Below, in pieces: positions 25,472 to 34,148 of a stretch of DNA of 64,000 bases. Source of the stretch: CAZODA01 sp964578485 (GTDB taxonomy: Bacteria; Bacteroidota; Bacteroidia; Bacteroidales; Marinilabiliaceae). The stretch lies in the NCBI GenBank assembly GCA_964578485.1, contig CAZODA010000007.1, positions 1 to 64,000 on the forward strand, written 5' to 3'. Position 1 is the stretch's first letter. Every line of letters starts with the position of its first letter. Made by a program: the position numbers and the translations under genes. A model generated the notes under the pieces. That model was given only the letters and a program-made list of their open reading frames with translations. It did no database searches and was not told the DNA's origin.

Positions 25472-26662
25472 TCAGGCCTTGTTAAAATTGCGATTCTCGA
25501 AAGGTATAGTGCCGGCTTTTTGATCCTTAGGCATCGAAGCATCAAATACAAAACGATAGGTAATATGGCGCTTACCAAAATCGGCCCCCATTGCCTCCTG
25601 AAGGGAGCGCATCTTGGGATTAAAGTCACCTACCCACGACAGCTCTATCTCTTTAAGATAGGGCTTTTGAGCAACAGCCTCACGTAAATGCCAAAAAAAG
25701 CCGGACTCAATTCCTAATCTTTGAAATTTAGGCTTAACACCTATAATAATGCCTCTTGCACGGTTCATCTTTTTCCTGAATTTATAATATGCAAATCTTA
25801 TTTTATTCCATAAATGAAGTTTACCATTAAAATATTTAATAATCTGATTAACATCCGGGAAAATGACCAAAAATCCTATCGGTTCATCCTTATAATATGC
25901 ATACCATATAAGCTTCTCATCTAAAAACGAACCAGCCTGCTGCAAGGTCTTCCTTAAGGTATCAGGATTCATAGGAGTAAAGTTCTCATGAAAACGCCAA
26001 GCCTCATTATAAATCTCAACAAAATCAGTAATAAATTTCTCTGACTCGTTACGCAGATAATGTTTAAAAGAATAATCTTTACGTGATATAACGCGCTTTG
26101 CTATATTCCAGAACCTCTCATCTAAGGATTTTTCAATTTGTAGATGATGTGTTATCTGTTCAAAATAATTAACAAAACCATAAGATTCAAATAATTCACG
26201 ATAATAGGGTGGATTATACTGCATACCAAAAGCCGGTGGAGTAAAACCCTCAACCAATAAGCCCCAATAACTGTCATTCTCGCCAAAATTAATTGGACCA
26301 TCCATGGCTTCCATGCCCCTTTCACGTAGCCAATCGCGAGCTGTGTCAAATAATTTAAATGCAGCTTCTTTATTATTAACACATTCAAAAAAACCTATCC
26401 CCCCGGTAGGCTGAGTAAATCCAAATGCTTTATCTCTATTTATAAATACAGCTATTCTACCAATAATTTTTGATTCATCATCTGCCAATAGAAAACGAGC
26501 CGCTTCACCATGATTGAAAAAAATATTGGTCTCAGGATTAAAAATTCCTTCTATGACTTGATCTAAAGGCCGAATATAAGCATCATCATCTTTATAAATA
26601 AGCTTTACCATATCTAAGAACATGGTTCTGCTTTTCTTATCGCTAACAGGGATAATTTTCAT
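25472..26662 (-). CDS. GNAT-like acyltransferase-family protein, 396 aa
   Basis: Two-lobed protein resembling uncharacterised Bacteroidetes proteins annotated as GNAT acetyltransferases. An N-terminal lobe has ARFLLADDESKIIGRIAVF, like the beta-strand pair of GNATs; a C-terminal lobe has GIIIGVKPKFQRLGIESGFF, resembling acetyl-CoA motif A (Q/R-x-x-G-x-G/A). Aromatic-rich middle (NPPYYRELFESYGFVNYFE). Substrate unknown. No signal peptide. Stands alone between rpmE and the HEAT-repeat gene. Confidence 0.6.
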   Translation of the reverse strand: MKIIPVSDKKSRTMFLDMVKLIYKDDDAYIRPLDQVIEGIFNPETNIFFNHGEAARFLLADDESKIIGRIAVFINRDKAFGFTQPTGGIGFFECVNNKEAAFKLFDTARDWLRERGMEAMDGPINFGENDSYWGLLVEGFTPPAFGMQYNPPYYRELFESYGFVNYFEQITHHLQIEKSLDERFWNIAKRVISRKDYSFKHYLRNESEKFITDFVEIYNEAWRFHENFTPMNPDTLRKTLQQAGSFLDEKLIWYAYYKDEPIGFLVIFPDVNQIIKYFNGKLHLWNKIRFAYYKFRKKMNRARGIIIGVKPKFQRLGIESGFFWHLREAVAQKPYLKEIELSWVGDFNPKMRSLQEAMGADFGKRHITYRFVFDASMPKDQKAGTIPFENRNFNKA

Positions 26663-26835
26663 TTGCTATTATTTTTGAATGATTTATCACAAAGATATCT
26701 TCTTAAAAAGATAAACCATATTTAGTGTTAATATTTTTTATACAGAAACTTTAACAATAATAAAACTTTATGTTCAGTTTGAAAAAACTAAAGCATTAAA
26801 TACATATAAAAGCAAATAACAGCTTTAAGCAGACT

Positions 26836-27537
26836 TTAATCTAATTCGAATAATAACTCCTTTGCAAGTTCCTGAATATGCTTGGCAGAATTATCACTCC
26901 ATCCTTTAACAAGATTAGCAACAAAAGGCTTCATAAAAGGATGGTAACGAATGCCCATTCGCAAACAATGTGATATAGCCCGCGAAAAAAAAGGATTTTC
27001 AAGCATAGCTTCAAGTGTAGAAGTACGCTCGCGTATAAAATCGAAATAAGTGTTTTCAGCCAACTTGAACTGCCAGCCTATAGACATTAAGGCAGCATAT
27101 CTTACATATTTTATAGGATGTGTAACCCACTTATTTATTATATTTTCGGAACCTTTACGCTTACCAAGCAAATTAAAGGAAATTTGTTCTGCCAGCTCAA
27201 TATTGCTAACACCGGCAGCCCAATCCATTAAATCCTCCTCTAACATATCCTCTCCAATTGCTAACATGGTAGCAAGAATCTTAGTTTCACGTACTTCCCT
27301 ATACCACAACCTTTCAGCTAATTCATTGGAAGCTGCTGTTTCTTTCGATATTTCGCGCAAATGGATAATAGAAACACCATACATTTTTTTATACTTCAAC
27401 CCGGCTTGTTTTAAACCAAGAACAGTTTTGCCATTTTTATGGCGCCGAATAAGATTGTCAATTATCTTTAATTGATAATCGAGCTCCTCGTTAAAAAGAA
27501 AATATTTCATTATGTTTACATTTGAAGCCTTATACAT
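26836..27537 (-). CDS. HEAT-repeat protein of the AlkD-like DNA alkylation repair family, 233 aa
   Basis: All-helical protein resembling PF08713 (AlkC/AlkD-type glycosylases), which excise alkylated bases such as 3- and 7-methylpurines. Seen: RLWYREVRETKILATMLA, resembling the W-x-x-x-x-x-E-x-R/K region of AlkD, and DWAAGVSNIELAEQ, followed by repeats like KYVRYAALMSIGWQF. The catalytic Asp/Trp set cannot be assigned with confidence. An in-frame ATG at 27510 (MKYFLFNEELDYQ) is an alternative start. Function as a glycosylase is inferred from family only. Confidence 0.6.
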   Translation of the reverse strand: MYKASNVNIMKYFLFNEELDYQLKIIDNLIRRHKNGKTVLGLKQAGLKYKKMYGVSIIHLREISKETAASNELAERLWYREVRETKILATMLAIGEDMLEEDLMDWAAGVSNIELAEQISFNLLGKRKGSENIINKWVTHPIKYVRYAALMSIGWQFKLAENTYFDFIRERTSTLEAMLENPFFSRAISHCLRMGIRYHPFMKPFVANLVKGWSDNSAKHIQELAKELLFELD

Positions 27538-27585
27538 AAATGCTTATAGATTTATAGGTGAACAAGCAAGGATAAATCTAATTTC

Positions 27586-27618
27586 TTTGCAAAATTAGAA
27601 GAAAAAACTTTATATTTG
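27586..27618 (+). promoter_or_regulatory. Promoter of tRNA-His
   Basis: TTTG (27586-27589), 21 bases, TATATTTG (27611-27618), about 15 bases before the mature tRNA 5' end. Fits the Bacteroidetes sigma-factor consensus exactly. Confidence 0.8.
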
Positions 27619-27632
27619 CATCGCTAAAAATG

Positions 27633-27706
27633 GTGATTGTAGCTCAGGTGGTTAGAGCGCCAGATTGTGGCTCTGGAGGTCGCCGGTTCGAATCCGGTCA
27701 TTCACC
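27633..27706 (+). tRNA. tRNA-His (anticodon GTG)
   Basis: Cloverleaf folds: acceptor GTGATTG with CATTCAC, D-arm GCTC/GAGC, anticodon stem CCAGA/TCTGG with loop TTGTGGC (anticodon 27667-27669), T-arm GCCGG/CCGGT with TTCGAAT. G at 27632 (G-1) and C73 at 27706 are the HisRS identity pair. CCA is not encoded. One T-T mismatch (positions 5 and 68) lies in the acceptor stem. Confidence 0.95.
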
Positions 27707-27742
27707 CTAAACTTTTTTCTACATATTAAATTGAAAGACCTT

Positions 27743-27783
27743 AAGGGGACTGTTGACTTAACAAAACAGTCCTCTTGCTTTTT
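27743..27783 (+). terminator. Terminator after tRNA-His
   Basis: A stem of about 12 pairs (27743-27754 with 27765-27776, one G-T pair) around GACTTAACAA, followed by CTTTTTC. It lies about 35 bases beyond the tRNA. Confidence 0.8.
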
Positions 27784-28027
27784 CTAAGCATCATTATAAT
27801 TAGAACCCGAATGACACCGTTTGAGTAGATTTGCCCGTTTTTTTAATACGATTATCGGCATATTCTATTGGTTCTATTTTGTAATTGGCATATTAAAGCT
27901 CCCTTATCACTTCAGTTTGCGTTTAATAAAAATAGCTGAGAGTATTCATCCTAAAAAATCGGCAATATGTCAAATAATAAAAGCTATGAAATAAATTATT
28001 CCATACTTTAGCAATATTTTATCAGCT

Positions 28028-28035
28028 TATGTTTG
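28028..28035 (+). promoter_or_regulatory. Candidate -7 box for the protease-like/TPR gene
   Basis: TATGTTTG fits TAnnTTTG and would start RNA only about 7-9 bases before the ATG. The -33 region has CTTTA at about 17 bases, a weak match. Confidence 0.4.
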
Positions 28036-28048
28036 TTTTCCGGTAAGT

Positions 28049-29494
28049 ATGCAACACTTTATTAAAAAAAGATATATCATTCTCATCTTAATACAGGTCT
28101 TTGCAATTAATGCCAAGACTCAGAGTATTATTGAAATGATCGAAAGATCATCAAACGCAGGCTTTACTGTAACTGCCTTGTCTCAGAAAGCAAGTCCATT
28201 TGATACGGCAAGAGCATTTTTTATAAGTGCCGATGGGCTGGCCATAATTAATGCGTCAATATTATATGAAGCTGATACAATAATTATCTCGGAAAATAAA
28301 AATAAAAATCTAAAATTATCACGAATTATTGCCATACATAAATGGGCAAATATGGCACTTATTCAGGTTAGTGGTTATCGTAGAAGAGATGGGAATTATC
28401 TTTTACCACACCGTTTTAGTTTTAGGATTCCGGAAGATATATTAATTATCGGACAAGCTAACAGCTTCGAAGACGGACTTACATATGGGATGACCAGCAA
28501 AATGATTTATTCAAGAAAGCTGGGAAGAGGAGCACTAATTAATGTTGATCCGGGAAAAACATCAAGTGGATCACCGATAATTAACCAAGAAGGGCATCTC
28601 GTAGGCATATATCAATATATAAATGCCTTATCATCGGGAATAATGATATCGGCAAATACAATAAATGATGAACAATGGACAACAATAAATTTACCATGGT
28701 ACAATTTTAAATTTCTACAAAATAAAAAACAACTTACTACATCATTTAATTTCGAAGCTTTAATGCTTCAAGATATGGAAATGTGGTTAGAATCATCGAA
28801 ACTATTTACATCAGCTATTCAATTGAACCCTCGTGAACCTGAATTAATAGCATCAAGAAGCCTGAGCCGTTATAAATATGGAAATATTATTGGTGCAAAT
28901 GATGATTTTTCAACAGTTACTAACTTAGATCCCGATTGTGCAACGGCATACCTGGCAAGGGCACATTATTATTTACAAATTAATGATTATAAAAATGCTT
29001 ATAAGGATTTATTAACATGTACTGAAAAAGAATACTATCCTTTGGAAGTTTATTTTTTATTGGGACAAATACAAACTTGGCAAAATGAAATTAAAAAAGC
29101 ACATGCAAGTTATAGCTTCATTATACAATCTGACAGCCTTTATGATAAAGCATGGTATGAACGAGGACGATTGCTGATGGCTCATGCTTCAAATAAAAAT
29201 AGGGCATTGAGTGATTTTACAGTTGCAGCACGTTTAAACCCTCATTTATCAGGAGTATTCACTTTAATTGGAAGTATAAGACTTGAACAAAGAGATTATC
29301 TTGAAGCAATCAACTTTTTAAATCAGGCACTTAGATTTAACCCCGATGATATGCATGCTCTTATAAATAGGGGAATGGCTTATTACAACACAGGATTAAA
29401 AGAAAAGGCATGTGAAGATTGGGGAAAAGCCGGACGACTTGGTAACACGGAAGCATTCAAGCTTATATCTCGCCATTGTGTACAAACTCGCTAA
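28049..29494 (+). CDS. Secreted trypsin-fold pseudoprotease with C-terminal TPR repeats, 481 aa
   Basis: Signal peptide at 1-24 (basic, then ILILIQVFAINA). Residues about 35-215 follow the DegP/trypsin pattern: FFISADGLAIINASILYEAD, HKWANMALIQV and GKTSSGSPIINQEGHLVGIY. At the catalytic positions His is replaced by Ser70 and Asp by Asn101, while Ser173 remains, so proteolysis is unlikely. Residues about 235-475 form TPR-like repeats (AIQLNPREPEL, TVTNLDPDCATAYLARAHYY, ALRFNPDDMHALINRGMAYY). Likely a periplasmic or outer-membrane scaffold; no partner is evident. It precedes prfB by 67 bases. Confidence 0.65.
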   Translation: MQHFIKKRYIILILIQVFAINAKTQSIIEMIERSSNAGFTVTALSQKASPFDTARAFFISADGLAIINASILYEADTIIISENKNKNLKLSRIIAIHKWANMALIQVSGYRRRDGNYLLPHRFSFRIPEDILIIGQANSFEDGLTYGMTSKMIYSRKLGRGALINVDPGKTSSGSPIINQEGHLVGIYQYINALSSGIMISANTINDEQWTTINLPWYNFKFLQNKKQLTTSFNFEALMLQDMEMWLESSKLFTSAIQLNPREPELIASRSLSRYKYGNIIGANDDFSTVTNLDPDCATAYLARAHYYLQINDYKNAYKDLLTCTEKEYYPLEVYFLLGQIQTWQNEIKKAHASYSFIIQSDSLYDKAWYERGRLLMAHASNKNRALSDFTVAARLNPHLSGVFTLIGSIRLEQRDYLEAINFLNQALRFNPDDMHALINRGMAYYNTGLKEKACEDWGKAGRLGNTEAFKLISRHCVQTR

Positions 29495-29561
29495 AATAAT
29501 TTTAATCTTCATTAATAAAATATTTAGTAACTTTATCCTTTAAAAATATTTTAACTTTATT

Positions 29562-30663
29562 ATGATTACTATAGAACAAATAAAAGAAATAAAAGAACGC
29601 GAATCAGCGTTAAGGAGGTTTCTTTGACATAGATAAAAAAAATATCGAAATCGAAGAAGAAGAATTAAGAACGCAGGCACCCGACTTTTGGGATAACCCA
29701 AAAGATGCAGAAAAACAAATGAAACTGCTTAAAGAACTAAAAAGTTGGGTTAACCAATATAATGATGTGCTATCCTCGGTTGAAGAACTTCAAATAATAC
29801 ATGAATACTACCAAGAAGGAGAGGTCGAAGATAAAGAACTCGAAAAAGGCTATAAAACTGCGCTTGATAGAATTGAAGCTCTTGAACTAAAAAATATGCT
29901 TCAAAAGGAAGAAGACAAATTAGGAGCTGTTTTAAAAGTAAATGCAGGTGCAGGAGGAACAGAAAGTCAGGATTGGGCTGAAATGTTAATGCGTATGTAT
30001 ATAAGATGGGGTGAACAAAATAATTATAAAGTTAATATTAATCATATCTTACAGGGCGATGAAGCAGGAATTAAAACTGTTACCATACAATTTGAAGGAG
30101 ATTATGCTTATGGTTTTTTAAAAAGTGAAAATGGCGTTCATCGTTTAGTAAGATTATCCCCGTATAACGCAGCAAATAAGAGAATGACCTCCTTTACCTC
30201 TGTCTTTGTAATACCACTTATTGATGACTCAATAGAAGTTAAAATAAACCAAAGTGATATAACTTGGGATACATTCCGTTCAGGTGGTGCAGGAGGACAA
30301 AATGTCAATAAAGTTGAAACAGGCGTACGACTCCGCCACATACCTACAGGAATAGTGATAGAAAATACTGAATCGAGATCACAGGGCGATAATAAAGAAA
30401 ACGCTTTGAGAATATTAAAATCACAGCTGTACGAACTTGAAATGAGAAAAAAGCTTGAAGAACAAAATAAAATTGAATCACAAAAGAAAAAAATTGAATG
30501 GGGATCACAAATACGCTCTTATGTGCTTCAACCATATAAATTGGTTAAAGATGTAAGAACAAATTATGAAACAGGAAATGTTCAAGCCGTACTTGATGGA
30601 GATATTAATGGTTTTATTAAAGCTTATCTGATGGAATTTGGAGGTGAAAAAATTTATGAATAA
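29562..30663 (+). CDS. prfB: Peptide chain release factor 2 with programmed +1 frameshift, 366 aa
   Basis: Recognises UGA/UAA stops and triggers peptide release. Codons 1-21 run from ATG 29562 to CTT 29622-29624, followed by an in-frame TGA; shifting +1 on CTT continues as GAC at 29626. AGGAGG (29613-29618) three bases before CTT acts as the stimulatory internal Shine-Dalgarno, matching the E. coli geometry. Domain 3 has RSGGAGGQNVNK (GGQ release motif). The recognition tripeptide SPF reads SPY in RLVRLSPYNA. The start of the ArsC-family gene overlaps the end by eight bases. Confidence 0.95.
29613..29628 (+). promoter_or_regulatory. RF2 frameshift element
   Basis: AGGAGG, TTT, CTT, TGA, C: internal SD, three-base spacer, slippery CTT, poor-context UGA stop. 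It allows RF2 to control its own synthesis, since high RF2 terminates at the TGA and low RF2 permits the +1 slip. Confidence 0.95.
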
Positions 30664-31012
30664 AATTAACAAAATACAAATCCTGCATAATCCAAGATGC
30701 AAGAAAAGCCGTGAAGCATTAGAGCTTTTAAAAAGCCGAGGTTTTGACCCTGAAATAATTTATTATTTGAAAACAACTCCTGACCGAGAATTCATAAGAG
30801 AAGTAGTAAAGAAAATGAATATCCCGGCCCTGGAATGGGTAAGGAAAAAGGAAACAATTTATAAAACAGAATATAAAGATCGCTCTATGAGTGATAAGGA
30901 CTGGATAGATGCCTTAGCAAAACACCCTGAATTAATGGAACGGCCGGTGATAATAAATGGCGAAAAAGCCGTAATTGGCCGTCCAACTGAAAAAATACTG
31001 GAAATTATCTGA
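30656..31012 (+). CDS. arsC: ArsC/Spx-family thioredoxin-fold protein (probable arsenate reductase), 118 aa
   Basis: Glutaredoxin-like family that includes ArsC and Spx. The N-terminal HNPRCKKSREAL (11-22) holds the catalytic Cys15 and Ser18; near the C-terminus RPVIINGEKAVIGRP holds the conserved arginine pair of ArsC-type enzymes. ATG 30656 is chosen because GGAGGTG lies nine bases upstream; this gives an eight-base overlap with prfB and suggests coupling. No other ars genes are nearby, so a general redox role (YffB-like) is possible. Confidence 0.8.
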   Translation: MNKINKIQILHNPRCKKSREALELLKSRGFDPEIIYYLKTTPDREFIREVVKKMNIPALEWVRKKETIYKTEYKDRSMSDKDWIDALAKHPELMERPVIINGEKAVIGRPTEKILEII

Positions 31013-31038
31013 TTATTATATTTTTAGCTATTAAATTA

Positions 31039-31974
31039 ATGCAGGTTCATTCATCTATAAAAAAATATAAAGGGGAAAGACCCATTGTAACAATGGGCAC
31101 CTTTGATGGTGTACATCCCGGTCACCGGGCTTTATTACGCCGAATGTGTGAGTTTGCAAGGCGGGAACAAATTCCTTCGCTTGTATTAACATTTTGGCCA
31201 CATCCGCGCCTTGTACTTTCACAAGATGCCGATAAGCTACGCTTACTCACAACTTTACAGGAAAAAACAAAAATTATAAGTGATATTGGCGTTGACCATC
31301 TTATAATAATTCCATTTTCAAAAGAATTGGCAAACCTTTCAGCTAGTGAATTTGTGAAAAACATTTTAGTTGATCAGCTTAATGTCAAACATCTACTTAT
31401 AGGCTTTAATCACAATTTTGGCAAAGGGGGAACCTCTTTCAAGGAGTTAGGCAGATTGTCGCATCAATATGGCTTTGGACTTAGTCAATTCAGACATATT
31501 GATATTAATGGCCATTATCCAAGTTCTTCAAAAATTAGGACCTTACTTCTAAAAGGAGAAATAGTTCAAGCCAATATCCTGCTGGGTTATAAATATCAAA
31601 TTACGGGAACAGTAACAGGAGGAAAAAAATTAGGCCGTTCTATTTCATATCCAACAGCCAACATAAATTTAAATGAAAGAGTTAAACTTATTCCTCCCGA
31701 TGGGGTTTATGCATGTATGGTAAACGTGATGGGAAAAAATTATGGGGGAATGGTAAATATTGGCTTCCGCCCAACTGTTGACCATCATGCCGACAACAGA
31801 TCAATTGAAGTACATATTTTGGATTTCAATCAGGATATATATTCAGAAGAAATTTCACTTTATTTCATTTCAAAAATTAGAGAAGAAATGACCTTCCCTA
31901 ATATTGAAGCATTAAAAACACAATTACAAAAAGATGAAGTAAAGATTAGAGAAATCATAAATAATAATAAATAA
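31039..31974 (+). CDS. ribF: Bifunctional riboflavin kinase/FAD synthetase, 311 aa
   Basis: Converts riboflavin to FMN and FMN to FAD. N-terminal nucleotidyltransferase domain (about 15-180) with GTFDGVHPGHRALL and FNHNFGKGG; C-terminal kinase domain (about 185-305) with GKKLGRSISYPTANI and DGVYACMV. Length is typical. It follows the ArsC gene by 26 bases and precedes ahcY by 29, probably one transcript. Confidence 0.94.
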   Translation: MQVHSSIKKYKGERPIVTMGTFDGVHPGHRALLRRMCEFARREQIPSLVLTFWPHPRLVLSQDADKLRLLTTLQEKTKIISDIGVDHLIIIPFSKELANLSASEFVKNILVDQLNVKHLLIGFNHNFGKGGTSFKELGRLSHQYGFGLSQFRHIDINGHYPSSSKIRTLLLKGEIVQANILLGYKYQITGTVTGGKKLGRSISYPTANINLNERVKLIPPDGVYACMVNVMGKNYGGMVNIGFRPTVDHHADNRSIEVHILDFNQDIYSEEISLYFISKIREEMTFPNIEALKTQLQKDEVKIREIINNNK

Positions 31975-32003
31975 TTAACAAAAATTTTTATAACATTTTT
32001 TCT

Positions 32004-33416
32004 ATGATCAATCAACTTGATTATAAAATTGCAGATATCTCATTAGCAGATTTTGGAAGAAAAGAAATTGACCTGGCAGAAAAAGAAATGCCGGGGCTTA
32101 TGGCTTTGCGTGAAAAATATGGTGATTCCAAACCTCTCTTAGGGGCTAAAATTACCGGCTCGCTACATATGACCATTCAAACTGCCGTATTAATTGAAAC
32201 ACTTGTTCATCTCGGAGCTAATGTTAGATGGGCTAGTTGTAATATATATTCAACGCAAGATCATGCAGCGGCGGCAATTGCCAAAGCAGGCATCCCGGTT
32301 TTTGCCTGGAAAGATGAAACTTTAGCCGAATATTGGTGGTGTACGCAACAAGCTCTGAGCTTTGAAAATGGCAGTGGCCCCGACCTAATTGTTGATGATG
32401 GTGGAGATGCTACACTGATGGTTCATAAAGGTGTTGAAATAGAGAAAAACCCTTCACTTCTTAAGCTAAATTACGAAAATGAAGGCGAAGACTTTAGAGA
32501 GCTAATGGCCTTGTTGACTAAATTATACGAAGAAGACAATATGCGCTGGCAAAATATTGCTCCCCATATTAAAGGAGTTAGTGAAGAAACTACAACGGGC
32601 GTACAACGTTTATATCAAATGCTTGAAAAAGGTGAATTGCTTTTTCCTGCAATAAATGTTAACGACTCTGTTACCAAATCAAAATTTGATAACCTTTATG
32701 GATGCCGTGAAAGCTTGGCAGATGGCATTAAAAGAGGAACCGACATTATGGTTGCAGGAAAAACTGTTGTTGTTTGTGGCTATGGTGATGTTGGTAAAGG
32801 CTGTGCTCAAAGTATGCGAGGTTTCGGAGCAAGAGTACTGATCACGGAAATTGACCCAATCTGTGCTCTTCAGGCCGCTATGGAAGGCTATGAAGTAACA
32901 ACATTGGAAGACAGCCTTTCTGAAGCAGATATTTTTGTAACAGCAACAGGAAATCGTGATGTCATCACAGTTGAACATATGCTAAAAATGAAAGATACCG
33001 CTATCGTTTGTAATATAGGGCATTTTGATAATGAAATTGAAGTTGAAAAACTTGAAAAATATCCGGGTATTAAAGAAATTAATATCAAACCTCAAGTGGA
33101 TCAATTTATATTCCCCGATGGACACTGTATTATACTGCTTTCGCGTGGTCGTCTCGTAAACCTTGGAAATGCAACAGGACATCCAAGTTTTGTTATGAGT
33201 AATTCTTTTACAAACCAGGTGCTGGCACAAATAGACCTATGGGAAAAGAAACACAAATTAGGTGTTTATACCCTTCCGAAATATCTTGACGAAGAAGTAG
33301 CACGTTTGCATCTCGAAAAATTAGGAGTAAAACTAACAAAACTAACAAAAACACAAGCCGAATATATTGGTGTACCAATAAATGGCCCCTATAAATCAGA
33401 GCATTACAGATATTGA
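32004..33416 (+). CDS. ahcY: Adenosylhomocysteinase, 470 aa
   Basis: NAD-dependent enzyme splitting S-adenosylhomocysteine into adenosine and homocysteine, clearing the by-product of methylation. Seen: ITGSLHMTIQTAVLIETL near the N-terminus, SKFDNLYGCRESL, the Rossmann loop VCGYGDVGKGCAQSM, and the C-terminal substrate-lid tail ending GPYKSEHYRY (family signature). Normal bacterial length. Confidence 0.96.
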   Translation: MINQLDYKIADISLADFGRKEIDLAEKEMPGLMALREKYGDSKPLLGAKITGSLHMTIQTAVLIETLVHLGANVRWASCNIYSTQDHAAAAIAKAGIPVFAWKDETLAEYWWCTQQALSFENGSGPDLIVDDGGDATLMVHKGVEIEKNPSLLKLNYENEGEDFRELMALLTKLYEEDNMRWQNIAPHIKGVSEETTTGVQRLYQMLEKGELLFPAINVNDSVTKSKFDNLYGCRESLADGIKRGTDIMVAGKTVVVCGYGDVGKGCAQSMRGFGARVLITEIDPICALQAAMEGYEVTTLEDSLSEADIFVTATGNRDVITVEHMLKMKDTAIVCNIGHFDNEIEVEKLEKYPGIKEINIKPQVDQFIFPDGHCIILLSRGRLVNLGNATGHPSFVMSNSFTNQVLAQIDLWEKKHKLGVYTLPKYLDEEVARLHLEKLGVKLTKLTKTQAEYIGVPINGPYKSEHYRY

Positions 33417-33534
33417 TGATAAGCAAAACGAAAAACAAGCTATAAATTGCTTTGAATATAAAGACCTATAATAAAAAAGCACTTTAAAATTGTAAATTCA
33501 AACAAAAAAGAGTGAATTTTAGTAACAGACTTTC

Positions 33535-33975
33535 TTATTGATAAATAATAAGTTTCCGCCCCTCAACCCTTGTGTTGTATTTCCTAAGAGCTATGGTTGC
33601 CGGACCATTTATAACATCAGCTATATCAAAGGAATTAATTAAAAATTCCGACTTGCAACAGCTGCAAATGGCTATACTATTATTGTCGTCAACAAAAACC
33701 ATACATCTCGGGTCTTTATCGTAAGTGCAATAACGATCGTAAGCAACATATTCGTTGTAGGAAATTCTGTAAACAATAACACCGGAAACCCCAACCCTAC
33801 GACCCATAAAAACAGATGGTAATATAAAAACCTCACCCGCAAAATCAGGTAAATCCAAATCTACCTGAACTGAAAAACTAACCATGGGGACAGGATGTTC
33901 ATCAGTTTTACAACTATGTGATAAAATAATAATTAATAAAAATAATATCGAATTTCTTAATTTTAAATAACTCAT
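33535..33975 (-). CDS. Lipoprotein with Rieske-like fold lacking cluster histidines, 146 aa
   Basis: Lipobox at about residues 19-22 (LSHSC) after a hydrophobic leader, so probably lipid-anchored. The C-terminal 75 residues follow the Rieske pattern: AYDRYCTYD, then CSCCKSEFLI, then NGPATIALRKY and GRKLIIYQ. Real Rieske sites use C-x-H and C-x-x-H; here the first reads CTY and the second CSCC, so both histidines are absent (Tyr and Cys). A normal 2Fe-2S cluster is unlikely. Similar cluster-less proteins seem common in Bacteroidetes. Function unknown. Confidence 0.6.
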   Translation of the reverse strand: MSYLKLRNSILFLLIIILSHSCKTDEHPVPMVSFSVQVDLDLPDFAGEVFILPSVFMGRRVGVSGVIVYRISYNEYVAYDRYCTYDKDPRCMVFVDDNNSIAICSCCKSEFLINSFDIADVINGPATIALRKYNTRVEGRKLIIYQ

Positions 33976-34148
33976 TATATCAGTTTCTTAGTTTATTGTT
34001 AGCTGACAACAACAAAAATAATTCCAAAAATAATATTATAGTTTAAATTTTTAAATAAAAATATTTAAACTCAAGCTATTAAAAATTGCTCACGCTTTAT
34101 TTGGTTATTTGTATTGTTCAGGCTAATTTAGCTATTATTTTATTTCTT

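Noticed and set aside
29719..30663. RF2 as a 314-aa gene starting at 29719
   Set aside because: The N-terminal domain is encoded upstream and joined by the programmed +1 shift at 29622-29628; starting at 29719 would remove the first domain.
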